From contig CAZPRY010000018.1 in NCBI GenBank assembly GCA_964589175.1, positions 1 through 64,000 of the forward strand: 64,000 nt of DNA, in the 5' to 3' direction. The DNA comes from CAZPRY01 sp964589175. Lineage in GTDB: Bacteria > Fidelibacterota > UBA2242. A program made the position numbers and the translations under genes. Shown here piece after piece: positions 16,355 to 23,748 of this stretch. Numbering within the stretch: position 1 is the stretch's first letter; each line of letters begins with the position of its first letter. The notes below the pieces were generated by a model. It did not search any database. It was not told the origin of the DNA and saw only the letters and a program-made list of their open reading frames with translations.

Positions 16355-16447
16355 CTAGTTCACCGGGAACCTCTGATAGAAAGTATTCAGCCACCACCAA
16401 TTTTGACGGTTTGCGATCAGGTAAGATTTATACGAGTTTGTTTTCAT
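16355..16447 (-). CDS. trpL: trp leader peptide with three consecutive Trp codons
   Basis: A 30-codon ORF starting at ATG 16447 (MKTNSYKSYLIANRQN, then WWW at codons 17-19) and stopping at 16355, 24 bases before the attenuator stem. Tandem Trp codons are strongly non-random and are the hallmark of leader peptides that sense charged tRNA-Trp. The -10 element lies so close that transcription should begin at or within about 3 bases of the ATG, so the message is probably leaderless, as described for Sinorhizobium meliloti trpL. There is no Shine-Dalgarno site, which fits. A longer in-frame extension upstream to 16636 runs through the REPIN and is not credible. Confidence 0.85.
   Translation of the reverse strand: MKTNSYKSYLIANRQNWWWLNTFYQRFPVN
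16363..16371 (-). promoter_or_regulatory. Predicted antiterminator segment inside trpL
   Basis: The RNA GGUUCCCGG (codons 26-29) can pair 8 of 9 positions with CCGGUAACC at 16322-16314 (end of the terminator's left arm plus loop). Its UUCCCGG can also pair fully with CCGGGAA of the right arm. Either pairing breaks the terminator. A ribosome stalled at the WWW codons leaves this segment free, while one that reaches the stop codon covers it. This is the logic expected for attenuation. The pairing is read from sequence; its use is inference. Confidence 0.65.
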
Positions 16448-16453
16448 GACCCG

Positions 16454-16485
16454 CAAAGATAGGTCGAAATTATTCAACTTGTCAA
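16454..16485 (-). promoter_or_regulatory. Promoter of the trp operon
   Basis: Minus strand: TTGACA (16485-16480), an 18-base spacer, then TATCTT (16461-16456). The second element extends to TATCTTTG, an exact match to the TAnnTTTG -7 consensus of Bacteroidetes housekeeping promoters, and the first is also a sigma70 consensus -35. The predicted transcript start falls at about 16450-16447, on the trpL start codon. Confidence 0.7.
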
Positions 16486-16513
16486 TAAAAAATTTCCAAC
16501 CGGCCGGATAACT

Positions 16514-16562
16514 GTAGGGGCAATTCCCCGCCCTGGCGGGATCATAGATATGAATTGCCCTG
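16514..16562. repeat. REPIN-like inverted repeat, copy 1
   Basis: TAGGGGCAATT and a degenerate AATTGCCCTGA arm enclose CCCCGCCCTGGCGGGATC, a smaller internal hairpin. A near-identical copy lies at 20545-20595. It is immediately upstream of the trp promoter and next to a RAYT transposase fragment, the enzyme family that spreads such palindromes. Confidence 0.65.
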
Positions 16563-16589
16563 ACAATTTCTAATACGGCAAATAACCGG

Positions 16590-16878
16590 TCAGTCAAATT
16601 CATCCAGAAATCTGTTCCAGAATTTCTTCTTTTCATCGATGGGTATTCCGTTCCGATTCTCGCGGTCGTATTCCCATTTAGCTGGATTATTGATGATATA
16701 CCGGCGTATACGGTTCAATTCGCGTTCATCGCGGATGATGTGTTCGTAGTAGCCTCGTTGCCAAATTGATTGTCCGGGAGTATGGTTAATGATGTTGATT
16801 TGTTTGGTGACAGCCGATTTAAAGGATCGGATGATTGTTGGAATAGACTGCGTTACGGGTTTTCCGAATTTTTCGGTT
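16590..16878 (-). pseudogene. REP-associated tyrosine transposase (RAYT), C-terminal fragment
   Basis: About 95 codons match the C-terminal half of RAYT (Y1_Tnp) proteins: FGKP..QSIPTIIRSFKSAVTK, then WQRGYYEHIIRDERELN with the catalytic-Tyr region, then IRRYIINNPAKWEYD. The N-terminal half with the HUH motif is missing. In its place stands a REP palindrome (16879-16906) that the open frame merely reads through. The fragment is not expected to be active. Confidence 0.75.
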
Positions 16879-16906
16879 GTAGGGGCACGGCAGGCCGTAC
16901 CCCTAC
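16879..16906. repeat. REP palindrome at the broken end of the RAYT gene
   Basis: GTAGGGGCACGGC, AG, GCCGTACCCCTAC: 13-base arms with one mismatch. It shares the GTAGGGGCA head with the REPIN copies at 16514 and 20545, suggesting one family. It marks the exact truncation point of the transposase fragment. Confidence 0.65.
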
Positions 16907-16922
16907 AGGACAACGTTGTCGC

Positions 16923-17564
16923 TTACAATCCCAGCTTATCCAGCCATTGAGGATGATCTACCAGGGCGATACGGACTATCGCCTTGAAATCCGCCATCCA
17001 GCGGTCCATCAGGTCCACCGTGCGGTCGCGATTCTCGGTGGCTTCCTGGGCTTCGCCCTTCTCTTTTTCCTGGGTTGCGTTGGCTTCGCGGACGGCGCTT
17101 ACCAGCGCCTGTTCGGCCTGCAATTTCTCCGCGGTGTACCCGAAACCCGTCATGAGGGCAATCAGGACTTCATCGCCGAGCAGATTCCGGTAGAAGACTT
17201 CGGCCTGCTCCAGCCAGCCGGAAATGCTCTTCTTGCGGATACCGGTTAAGGCCAGCGCGTTTTGGGCCTTGACATTATCCCGCAGTGCGATCCGCGCGAT
17301 TTTGAGGGTCTTCATGTAGGCTTTGTCGGCCGCGGTCCAGGCGTTTTTGACCGTTTCGGTGGCTTCATACTGTTCGCCGTACTCTTTCTTCTGTGCAAAG
17401 ATCAGGTTGGCGACTTCTTCCGTCAGGTTTTTTCCGGCAGTGATCTTTTCGGCGTTGTAGCCCAATTCCGTCAGGGCTGCCAGGATTTCAGGGTCAGACA
17501 TTGCATTGCTCGTGGCGACCTGGGCTTCGAGAAGCCGTTCGTCGATGCTTTGATCGTTTGCCAT
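16923..17564 (-). CDS. Uncharacterised alpha-helical protein
   Basis: A 213-residue, soluble, strongly helical protein with no signal peptide and no transmembrane segment. The start at 17564 follows AAAGGAAAAAGCC. It appears to be built of two similar halves: PEILAALTELGYNAEKITAGKNL... near 25-45 and DEVLIALMTGFGYTAEKLQAEQAL near 129-152 align well, so an internal duplication is likely. A central block (ALRDNVKAQNALALTGIRKKS, in part) resembles conserved hypothetical proteins of Bacteroidetes-related genomes, but I know no function. It stands alone between the RAYT fragment and a gene-poor stretch. Confidence 0.65.
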   Translation of the reverse strand: MANDQSIDERLLEAQVATSNAMSDPEILAALTELGYNAEKITAGKNLTEEVANLIFAQKKEYGEQYEATETVKNAWTAADKAYMKTLKIARIALRDNVKAQNALALTGIRKKSISGWLEQAEVFYRNLLGDEVLIALMTGFGYTAEKLQAEQALVSAVREANATQEKEKGEAQEATENRDRTVDLMDRWMADFKAIVRIALVDHPQWLDKLGL

Positions 17565-18416
17565 GGCTTTTTCCTTTCTTGTTTAGATTAGCGTTCTTCT
17601 CCTTTCCTTAACCTCTAAACACTGCCCCGACGTTTATCGTACACTCCACATTATCGATATGTAAGCCGCTTGGAATCCCGGTTGATTGATAAAAATTACC
17701 GGCCGGGAAGGGAACATGATGAAGCAAGCGCGACAAATAATGCAGCAAATTCGATGGGTGATTTCCCTAGTTTCCTGAATAATTTGTCTGATTTTCTCAG
17801 CCATCTTCTCTGCTTCCTCTGCTACTGTCCGGACTCCCTTTATGATTTGTTCGACTTACTCTGTAATTTCCCGGGCTTCCTTTATCAGTTTCCCCGCTTA
17901 CTTTACGGGTTTTGGGACTTGATCTTCCGTTTTCCCTTTTAACTCTCCGATGTCTGCCTATTGCGCACTTCGTTGCAGGTGAATAGCCGCAAATATCCGT
18001 ACTTCAGGCCCGGTACAGTAAAAACGAACAGCAGTGATGGTCTGATCATCCGCCGTTTTCCTAAGTCTTTGATATAAGTATAAGGGGTAGAGAGGGAAAT
18101 GTCAAGAGTGTGTGTGGGAAATTGCCTTAGAATATTTTGGTTGAGATATGAATTTGCGATTTTTGGCAGCGTACTGTGATTTATGGAAGTGGGGCCGCCG
18201 CTATGCCTGTCTCCGGGCCTGTGGATACTGCCGCACTTATGAATTTTTTATTTGACGGCTCAGGCGAGGGAAAAGGTTGGGTAATGATAACACATAAGGG
18301 GAGGCAAACACGCGTAGAATAATGATTGAAGGACCAATAAACTTAGATCCTGGCACAATACTGAAAAACCGCAGTGCTGTTTGCCGTCCCTCTTAATGCA
18401 GTTGTTGGAGCATTCT
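17565..18416. other. Gene-poor region with a decayed coiled-coil coding tract
   Basis: No intact gene is seen in 850 bp. Between about 17760 and 17940 the minus strand reads heptad-type sequence (EQIIKGVRTVAEEAEKMAEK, and twice a REIT element) interrupted by in-frame stops, which looks like a degenerate repetitive coiled-coil gene. The plus-strand 90-codon ORF across it (Phe/Leu/Cys-rich) is a by-product of that repeat. The remainder, to the end of the Thoeris cassette, shows nothing recognisable. Confidence 0.4.
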
Positions 18417-19343
18417 TCAATCCACACCAATGCCCGCGGAACTAACTCCCCCCGCGGTTCCTTTAGCGGGCCGATACCTGCACTCGTGTTCAAGGAAACT
18501 CTGAAAATCATTCATTCTAATCCCATATTCGGCGGCGTCAGCTGGACGCACTACGACAATAAGTTCCTTGCAGAACGTGGCCTCAGAGCACGCTGCGAGG
18601 AAAGAGCGGACGATTTCAATAATAATCTCTCTTCGTGGTGTTGGGAGTCGTGTCTTGCCTGTACCTAACAGTGGAATTGCTATCTTTCCGTGATCCCCTT
18701 GCTCACGGATAAATGCCCAGAGACCACCAAGTGCTTCACGCAGCTTTTCAAGTGTACCTGATGCATTCCCTTTGGCGTTCAGATCTGCCATGGCCACAAG
18801 GTAGGCCGCCCGCTTCGGTTCTGGGTACACCTTGACGGTCTCTCCAATGGGGTATTGTTTTGATTTCCCTTCTCGCGCATCGGTCAGATCTTCGGAGGCA
18901 CGGCCTCGCAATTGCTCCTCGACTTGTAGGTCGAGCGCTTTCCAATCCACGAAATAGCGTTGAGTGAATTGCCCTTGAACGCTTTCGATTGCTATTAATT
19001 GGCTGCGAATCTCAGTGTCAAAGGTGGTGTTTGTTCCAATGACTAACTGAGCCTTTGTTCGAAAGATGTCTCCTATCTTGACAGTAACATGCACATCCTG
19101 CCCTGCAACATTGGCTCGTGCTGAAAACTTAGGCCAAGTTCGAGCGACCGAAACGACAACACCAGCACCTAAGAAGTACCACCCAGCATCCTTGAGCCAA
19201 ATAGCGACACTTTGAAATAGGTTAAAAAAGTCTAGTACTTCGACGATAACCCAGAGCGCGCCAAATGCCCCAAGAAGGGAGCCAAGCGTTTTCCAAGAGA
19301 ATAGTGAGCGGAGTACTGAGCATAGGTAAAAGAGGGATGGCAT
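18417..19343 (-). CDS. thsA: Thoeris effector ThsA, type II (two transmembrane helices plus macro domain)
   Basis: 308 residues from ATG 19343, two bases after the thsB stop; a longer frame overlaps thsB. Two hydrophobic helices near the N-terminus (LGSLLGAFGALWVIVEVLDF and AGWYFLGAGVVVSVA) are followed by a macro-like domain of the DUF6430 type: VTVKIGDIFRTKAQLVIGTN..FDT, then QYPIGETVKVYP, YLVAMADLNAKGNA, and IPLLGTGKTRLPTPR, the ligand-binding loop. In type II Thoeris the TIR protein makes a histidine-ADP-ribose signal that binds the macro domain, and the membrane part then disrupts the cell. The fold assignment comes from sequence; the activity is inferred from the family. The last ~25 residues are not conserved-looking. 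Confidence 0.78.
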   Translation of the reverse strand: MPSLFYLCSVLRSLFSWKTLGSLLGAFGALWVIVEVLDFFNLFQSVAIWLKDAGWYFLGAGVVVSVARTWPKFSARANVAGQDVHVTVKIGDIFRTKAQLVIGTNTTFDTEIRSQLIAIESVQGQFTQRYFVDWKALDLQVEEQLRGRASEDLTDAREGKSKQYPIGETVKVYPEPKRAAYLVAMADLNAKGNASGTLEKLREALGGLWAFIREQGDHGKIAIPLLGTGKTRLPTPRREIIIEIVRSFLAACSEATFCKELIVVVRPADAAEYGIRMNDFQSFLEHECRYRPAKGTAGGVSSAGIGVD

Positions 19344-19345
19344 GG

Positions 19346-19849
19346 TCACAATCCTAACCCTTGATAGATTTGTGTTTTGTAGTAGTATGGCCCTGACTTT
19401 TCCTCCCGCCGTAAGGAAGCATGTTGAGCCGTCCAGTTTTCTAGGGCATACTCGAGAATTGCGCACTTGAAGCCTACATGCATGGCGAGCTCAGGCCTGA
19501 GGATCGGGGGACATCGCTCCTCGTCCATATGACGAAGGCCATTCAAGTTGACTGCCACAATCGGCAAGTCTCGACTAATGGCCTGCTCGATTTCCCACCT
19601 TACAAACTTGTAAAGATATCTAGTATTTACTCCAACAAGAAGAACAAAGGCTTTCGAATTTCTGATGCGGATGGCAAGTTGTGCCTTGATGGACAATTCT
19701 TGGCTTGTGTCGCGTGCTGTGTTGAGATCGTGGGCATCGTAGAAATTGAATGTTGAGCGGTCGCTCTGTTTCCACGCACGCATCAACCAGTAGTAGTGAA
19801 TATCATTGTCACCATCGAAAGATAAGTACGTCTTGTTTCGGTATGGCAT
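19346..19849 (-). CDS. thsB: Thoeris TIR protein ThsB (DUF1863)
   Basis: A 167-residue stand-alone TIR-like domain. The start YRNKTYLSFDGDNDIHYYWL is the DUF1863/ThsB signature. Strands and helices follow through FNFYDAHDLN, IRNSKAFVLLVGVNT and RWEIEQAI, where the catalytic Glu is expected (residues 86-88). ThsB proteins sense phage infection and turn NAD+ into a nucleotide signal for ThsA. ATG 19849 lies one base after the stop of the GIY-YIG gene, and thsA follows two bases after its stop, so the three genes are one translational unit. Confidence 0.85.
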   Translation of the reverse strand: MPYRNKTYLSFDGDNDIHYYWLMRAWKQSDRSTFNFYDAHDLNTARDTSQELSIKAQLAIRIRNSKAFVLLVGVNTRYLYKFVRWEIEQAISRDLPIVAVNLNGLRHMDEERCPPILRPELAMHVGFKCAILEYALENWTAQHASLRREEKSGPYYYKTQIYQGLGL

Positions 19850-19850
19850 A

Positions 19851-20132
19851 TCATTTTCCTTGCTTGTTATACTTAGGTTTGGTTCTGGAAATGATGTTCT
19901 GTTCTTTCTGCCGAGCTTCGGCTATGGATGCGACCTGCTCAACCTGGACCTTTACTCCAGTAATCTGACCTGCGTTTAGATGTTCCTGAATGCGCTCCTG
20001 GATCCTACCTCGTTTTGCTACCCCAACATAGTTTGTAGTGTTACCCGCTGTCTTGATTTTATATACAACGGGTTTGTTTTGGGGAAGCTTGGATGCTCCA
20101 CTCTTATTGAAGTCGACGGTTTTCTTAGCCAT
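19851..20132 (-). CDS. Compact GIY-YIG-like protein, first gene of the Thoeris cassette
   Basis: A 93-residue protein from ATG 20132, with AGAAGGAGG eight bases upstream. The GIY-YIG pattern is seen as VVYKIK (23-25 in place of GIY) and NYVGVA (35-37, YVG), then RIQERIQEHL with the conserved Arg (about 47) and His51, a Glu in ARQKEQNII (Glu77) for metal binding, and a terminal KPKYNKQGK with the conserved Asn89. All the expected catalytic positions seem present, so nuclease activity is plausible. This is not a core Thoeris gene. Its position as promoter-proximal gene with one base to thsB suggests an accessory nuclease or regulator. That is inference. Confidence 0.65.
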   Translation of the reverse strand: MAKKTVDFNKSGASKLPQNKPVVYKIKTAGNTTNYVGVAKRGRIQERIQEHLNAGQITGVKVQVEQVASIAEARQKEQNIISRTKPKYNKQGK

Positions 20133-20401
20133 GTTTTATTCCTCCTTCTCGTTTTTACGATATATTCATAAACGATTTGGGTTACTGACTATGGACAGCT
20201 TTTCCTGTCGCATAAAATTCCAGCCGGTTACGGTTTCTTTCATTGTCCTCAGTAAAAACGTGATGGGTTTTCCAAGAACGCTTCCGGGAATAGATTACGC
20301 AGTTCTTTTTCCCTGTAGTATGCGGCGGACATTTTAAAATGTCTCTCTTTATTTACAAAATGTTAGGCAATACTTTTCAATAAGTAAAGCGTTTTATTTT
20401 G

Positions 20402-20478
20402 ACAGGACGATTTATAAATCGCTCCTGCTTTTTGTCCGATTCCGGGATGAGAATAGCAACTGGCAGGAATGCCTGTCC
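20402..20478. repeat. Pair of short palindromes (REP-like)
   Basis: AGGACGATTTATAAATCGCTCCT (20405-20427 region) holds a perfect GATTTATAAATC core, and GGCAGGAATGCCTGTCC lies at 20463-20479. The spacing and style match paired REP sequences, and the transposase-type REPIN copy 2 begins 66 bases further on. They lie in the 530-bp gene-free stretch between the Thoeris cassette and pepE. Confidence 0.45.
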
Positions 20479-20544
20479 CACCCCGGGGATTGTTTGAGAT
20501 TTTGGAATTGGGATTTATTTGGATTTTGTCGTTTGGTATTTGTC

Positions 20545-20595
20545 GTAGGGGCAATTCCCCGCCATTGCGGGATCATAGACATGAATTGCCCCTAT
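20545..20595. repeat. REPIN-like inverted repeat, copy 2
   Basis: TAGGGGCAATT (20546-20556) pairs perfectly over 11 bases with AATTGCCCCTA (20584-20594), enclosing CCCCGCCATTGCGGGATC, which forms its own inner hairpin. It differs from copy 1 (16514) at only a few positions, and the outer arm is intact here. It sits about 70 bp before the pepE start. Confidence 0.7.
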
Positions 20596-20665
20596 GGAGG
20601 GTGACTATTTGGACGAATCCTGTTATATTATCCCGGAACGAACGATTCATCGGAAAGGACTCGCT

Positions 20666-21376
20666 ATGCCACGCAATTTACTCCTGATCAGCAATTCCAC
20701 CCTGCATGGCAGCGGCTACCTGGACCACTGTGAGGCAAATATCTGCGAATTCCTGGGCGATCACAAGACTGTCGCCTTTGTACCCTTTGCGCGGCCGGGC
20801 GGCATCAGTCACGACGGCTACACGGAAATCGCCCGCGAGCGCTTTGCGAAGATGGGCTTCTCGCTCAGCGGCGTGCACGAAGCCGGCGATATGAAAGCCG
20901 CCGTTCGCAACGCCGACGCGATTTTCATCGGCGGCGGCAATACCTTTGTGTTGTTGAGCGGATTGTATGCGAGCGATCTGTTGGAAACCATCCGTGATGA
21001 AGTAGCGAAGAGCAAGCCCTATATCGGCACCAGCGCCGGCTCCAATGTCGCCTGCCGCAGCATCATGACGACCAACGACATGCCGATCATGTACCCGCCC
21101 AGTTTCGAGGCCCTGCAATTGTTGCCCTTCAACCTCAATCCGCACTATCTCGATCCCGATCTGAATTCCAGGCACATGGGCGAAACCCGCGCGACGCGCA
21201 TTAAGGAATTTCATGTCTTCAACGATGTTCCGGTGCTGGGTCTGCGCGAAGGCGCCATGCTGCATGTCGATGGAGATAAAATCCTGCTCAAGGGCACGAC
21301 CGGAGCGCGCCTCTTCATTCGAAAACAGGAGCCACGGGAATTCCTACCGGGCGATGATTTAAGTTTTCTGCTCTAA
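20666..21376 (+). CDS. pepE: Alpha-aspartyl dipeptidase (peptidase E, family S51)
   Basis: A cytoplasmic dipeptidase that cleaves Asp-X dipeptides. 236 residues, usual length. The start ATG 20666 follows GGAAAGGACTCGCT and gives the family N-terminus (RNLLLISNSTLHGSGYLDH). The GTSAGSNVAC motif holds the nucleophile Ser. FNLNPHYLDPDLNSRHMGETR carries the catalytic His region, and the IGGGNTFVLL loop is typical. A decayed second copy of the 3' end lies about 1 kb downstream. Confidence 0.92.
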   Translation: MPRNLLLISNSTLHGSGYLDHCEANICEFLGDHKTVAFVPFARPGGISHDGYTEIARERFAKMGFSLSGVHEAGDMKAAVRNADAIFIGGGNTFVLLSGLYASDLLETIRDEVAKSKPYIGTSAGSNVACRSIMTTNDMPIMYPPSFEALQLLPFNLNPHYLDPDLNSRHMGETRATRIKEFHVFNDVPVLGLREGAMLHVDGDKILLKGTTGARLFIRKQEPREFLPGDDLSFLL

Positions 21377-21432
21377 ACGCTTTTACCGTTCCGCAGCCTA
21401 CTCGAAAACGGGAAAGGTTTTGGGATTGCTGA

Positions 21433-22131
21433 TCAGAACGGTCTGATCGCCAGCCCGAACTTCATGAAACTCTGGCCGCCCATGCCCTCGGCCTTGTGAA
21501 AAGCATCATCATAGATACGACTGCCGCGATAGGCTTCCAGGCTGATTCCCAGCCGGTATTTTTCTCTGATTTGTATGGGCAGAAAGGAGACTCCCAGCAT
21601 AGGGCCGTAGTCAAAATTCGTGAATGTATAAGCCGGCGGATTGCCGCTCTCGCTGATGTCCTTGCTGATGCTTACTCCTACTGAAAGCCCGGCCCGCAGC
21701 GTTAGTTTGGCGAAACCTTCGGAATCTTTGAGAAAGCGAAAGTTGTAGCTCAGCGGGACACGCAGTTGATGAAAGCGGAAATCACGCTTGCCGATTGTGG
21801 CAAAGGACGGCAAATTATAATCGACCGCCTGGTTGAAGGCCAAATAATCCAGGCCGGTTTCAACGGCATGATCTTTCCACTCAATTTCGCTGTGCAGCCC
21901 AAGGGTAAAGGCCATTTGAGATGCACCCGTGATGGCATCCAGTTCGCTGATTCCCTCGACTCCGGTCAGTTCCATGTTCTCCACCAGTCCACCACTGGAG
22001 GCTCCGGCATGAAAAACCGGTGAAAAGCGTAATTCGGAACCGTCGTTTCCGGTCATCACATTTTCGGGACCGCAGCTGTTAAACCCCTGTAAAAGTAAAG
22101 CGCATACAAAAATCAATCTGGATCGTCTCAT
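21433..22131 (-). CDS. Outer-membrane beta-barrel protein
   Basis: A 232-residue exported protein. A hydrophobic N-terminal segment (LIFVCALLLQGFNSC) serves as signal; the Cys could be a weak lipobox. The rest alternates polar and apolar residues in strands (SPVFHAGASSG, LGLHSEIEWKDHAVETGLDY, RVPLSYNFRF, LTLRAGLSVGVSIS, LGISLEAYRGSRIYDD) and ends in a terminal Phe, as outer-membrane barrels do. It resembles the PorT/OprF-like small barrels common in the FCB group. Function unknown. It is convergent with pepE. Confidence 0.65.
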   Translation of the reverse strand: MRRSRLIFVCALLLQGFNSCGPENVMTGNDGSELRFSPVFHAGASSGGLVENMELTGVEGISELDAITGASQMAFTLGLHSEIEWKDHAVETGLDYLAFNQAVDYNLPSFATIGKRDFRFHQLRVPLSYNFRFLKDSEGFAKLTLRAGLSVGVSISKDISESGNPPAYTFTNFDYGPMLGVSFLPIQIREKYRLGISLEAYRGSRIYDDAFHKAEGMGGQSFMKFGLAIRPF

Positions 22132-22397
22132 TATCCGAATCTCCTGTAGTCACAATGGAATTTTTTTGCCGGTCATAGTATAAATATCCCCGGGAGGAGA
22201 AACAATGAAATTCTGCTAACCGAATTGCCCGCTTCTGCAATGGAAAGAGAATCTCTGGTTACTTTTCGGAAGCTATTTGTATATTTTTTATAGGGGCAAA
22301 CAATGCATGCTTTGCTAAGACAAGCGCCTTTTCACACTATACATCACGGTGCAATTCGATCAATCCGCTACAGAAAAACCGAATTTTGAAATGCAGG

Positions 22398-22547
22398 GTT
22401 CAGGTGCAGGGTGACCGCGGAGCCGCTATCCTGCATGTCGAAGGGGATCGCGTGATCTTGAAAGGCACGACCGGTGCGCGGCTGCTGTGTAAAGACGTCG
22501 GGCCGCAGATATTCCTGCCCGGCGCCGACCTCAGTTTCCTGCTTTGA
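22398..22547 (+). pseudogene. Fragment of a second pepE gene (3' end)
   Basis: The plus strand reads GDRGAAILHVEGDRVILKG, TTGARL and IFLPGADLSFLL before a stop at 22545-22547. This aligns closely with the C-terminus of the intact PepE (REGAMLHVDGDKILLKGTTG ... FLPGDDLSFLL). No upstream part of the gene is recognisable. It is the leftover of a duplicated or replaced pepE. The surrounding 22132-22704 is otherwise without genes. Confidence 0.75.
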
Positions 22548-22670
22548 GGTAGAAGCGTTATTTTGCCGCGGATTTACGCACGCCTTCCCGGAGGGGCAGG
22601 CGGATGAATACGGATTAATGTTGCAATGTATCCGCGGGACAGCGTCGGCTATATATTATTTTTGCTTCAA

Positions 22671-22700
22671 ATCTGTGTATATCTGTGTATATCTGTGGCC
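22671..22700. repeat. Short tandem repeat
   Basis: ATCTGTGTAT is repeated twice exactly and a third time partly (ATCTGTGGCC), three 10-base units. Such ATCTGTG motifs are common in intergenic regions of related genomes; no function is assigned. Confidence 0.5.
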
Positions 22701-22704
22701 TGTA

Positions 22705-23517
22705 TTATCCTAAGGCCACATCCAGGGTCATCATCACCGCGAATCCCAGCATCGCGCCGACGGTAGCCACATCGGTATTTTTGGCCTGTTGCGATTCGGG
22801 GATGAGTTCCTCCACGACTACGAAAATCATCGCGCCGGCCGCAAAGGAAAGCGCATAGGGCAATAACGGGCGCATCAGCAGGACGGCGGCCGCACCGAGC
22901 ACGCCGGCAATCGGTTCCACGATTCCGGACAACTGTCCGTACCAGAAGGCTTTCAGCCGTGAAAAACCCTCCCGGCGCAGGGGCACTGAGACCGCCGCAC
23001 CTTCCGGAAAATTCTGGATGCCGATACCCAGGGCGAGGGCAATTGCTCCGGCCAGAGATGCCGATGGTAAATTGGCGCTGACCGCTCCGAAGGCAACGCC
23101 GACGGCCAATCCTTCAGGAATATTATGCAGCGTGATGGCCATTACGAGCAGGACAATTCGCCGCCACCCCGTTTGGAGACCTTCGGCGTCATCCATGGGG
23201 AGTCCCATGTGAAGGTGCGGCAAAATCTTATCGACGATCCAAAGAAAGCCGCCGCCCATTAAAAAACCAACGGTGGCCGGGACCCACGGAATCAGTCCCA
23301 TCGTTTCGGCCATTTCGATTGAGGGCGCCAGCAGCGACCAGTAACTGGCCGCGATCATAACTCCGGCGGCGAAGCCGAGCATGCCGTCCAGTATCTTGCG
23401 GCGAATCGTTTTAAAAAGAAATACGACGGCTGCGCCAAAAGCGGTAAGCAGCCAGGTAAAAAGAGTCGCCAGCAGGGCCTGGACGACGGGATGCAAATTT
23501 GGGAAGGCTTGTATCAT
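22705..23517 (-). CDS. ZIP-family metal transporter (GufA/ZupT type)
   Basis: About 270 residues, eight helices. Probably imports zinc or other divalent metals. Helices 4 and 5 carry the metal-site motifs VMAITLHNIPEGLAVGVAFG and GIGIQNFPEGAAVS, and VVVEELIPES is the helix 7 motif of GufA-like members. ATG 23517 has AGGA at better spacing than the ATG at 23523; the choice changes two residues. No regulator is visible nearby. Confidence 0.9.
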   Translation of the reverse strand: MIQAFPNLHPVVQALLATLFTWLLTAFGAAVVFLFKTIRRKILDGMLGFAAGVMIAASYWSLLAPSIEMAETMGLIPWVPATVGFLMGGGFLWIVDKILPHLHMGLPMDDAEGLQTGWRRIVLLVMAITLHNIPEGLAVGVAFGAVSANLPSASLAGAIALALGIGIQNFPEGAAVSVPLRREGFSRLKAFWYGQLSGIVEPIAGVLGAAAVLLMRPLLPYALSFAAGAMIFVVVEELIPESQQAKNTDVATVGAMLGFAVMMTLDVALG

Positions 23518-23675
23518 AATCATTTTCCTGTTTTGAAATATCCTAAATGTAACTTTATTTAGAAGTGAATTAAATACATCCCGGCGTGAAAATCCAATAA
23601 ATATTTGGGCGAAGAAGTAAAACCGGACCGGGGAGCTATTCCGGGTGATAGGTTAGCGGTCGCTTGTTCTCATCT

Positions 23676-23712
23676 AAAAAAGAAGCCCGCACCGCGAATG
23701 GGGGCAGGCTTC
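23676..23712 (-). terminator. Intrinsic terminator after the MotA/TolQ-like gene
   Basis: On the minus strand GAAGCCTGCCCC ... GGTGCGGGCTTC (two mismatches) followed by TTTTTT, 37 bp past the stop at 23749. Confidence 0.65.
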
Positions 23713-23748
23713 CGTTGAAAACGTCCGGCCGTTAACGAGACGAAGATT

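Noticed and set aside
16448..16636. Upstream extension of the trp leader ORF to 93 codons
   Set aside because: The extension reads through the REPIN palindrome and the trp promoter, and part overlaps the RAYT fragment; only the last 30 codons make sense as a leader peptide.
17670..17942. 90-codon plus-strand ORF rich in Phe, Leu and Cys
   Set aside because: It is the complement of a degenerate heptad-repeat tract; the hydrophobic repetition is a by-product, and there is no ribosome site.
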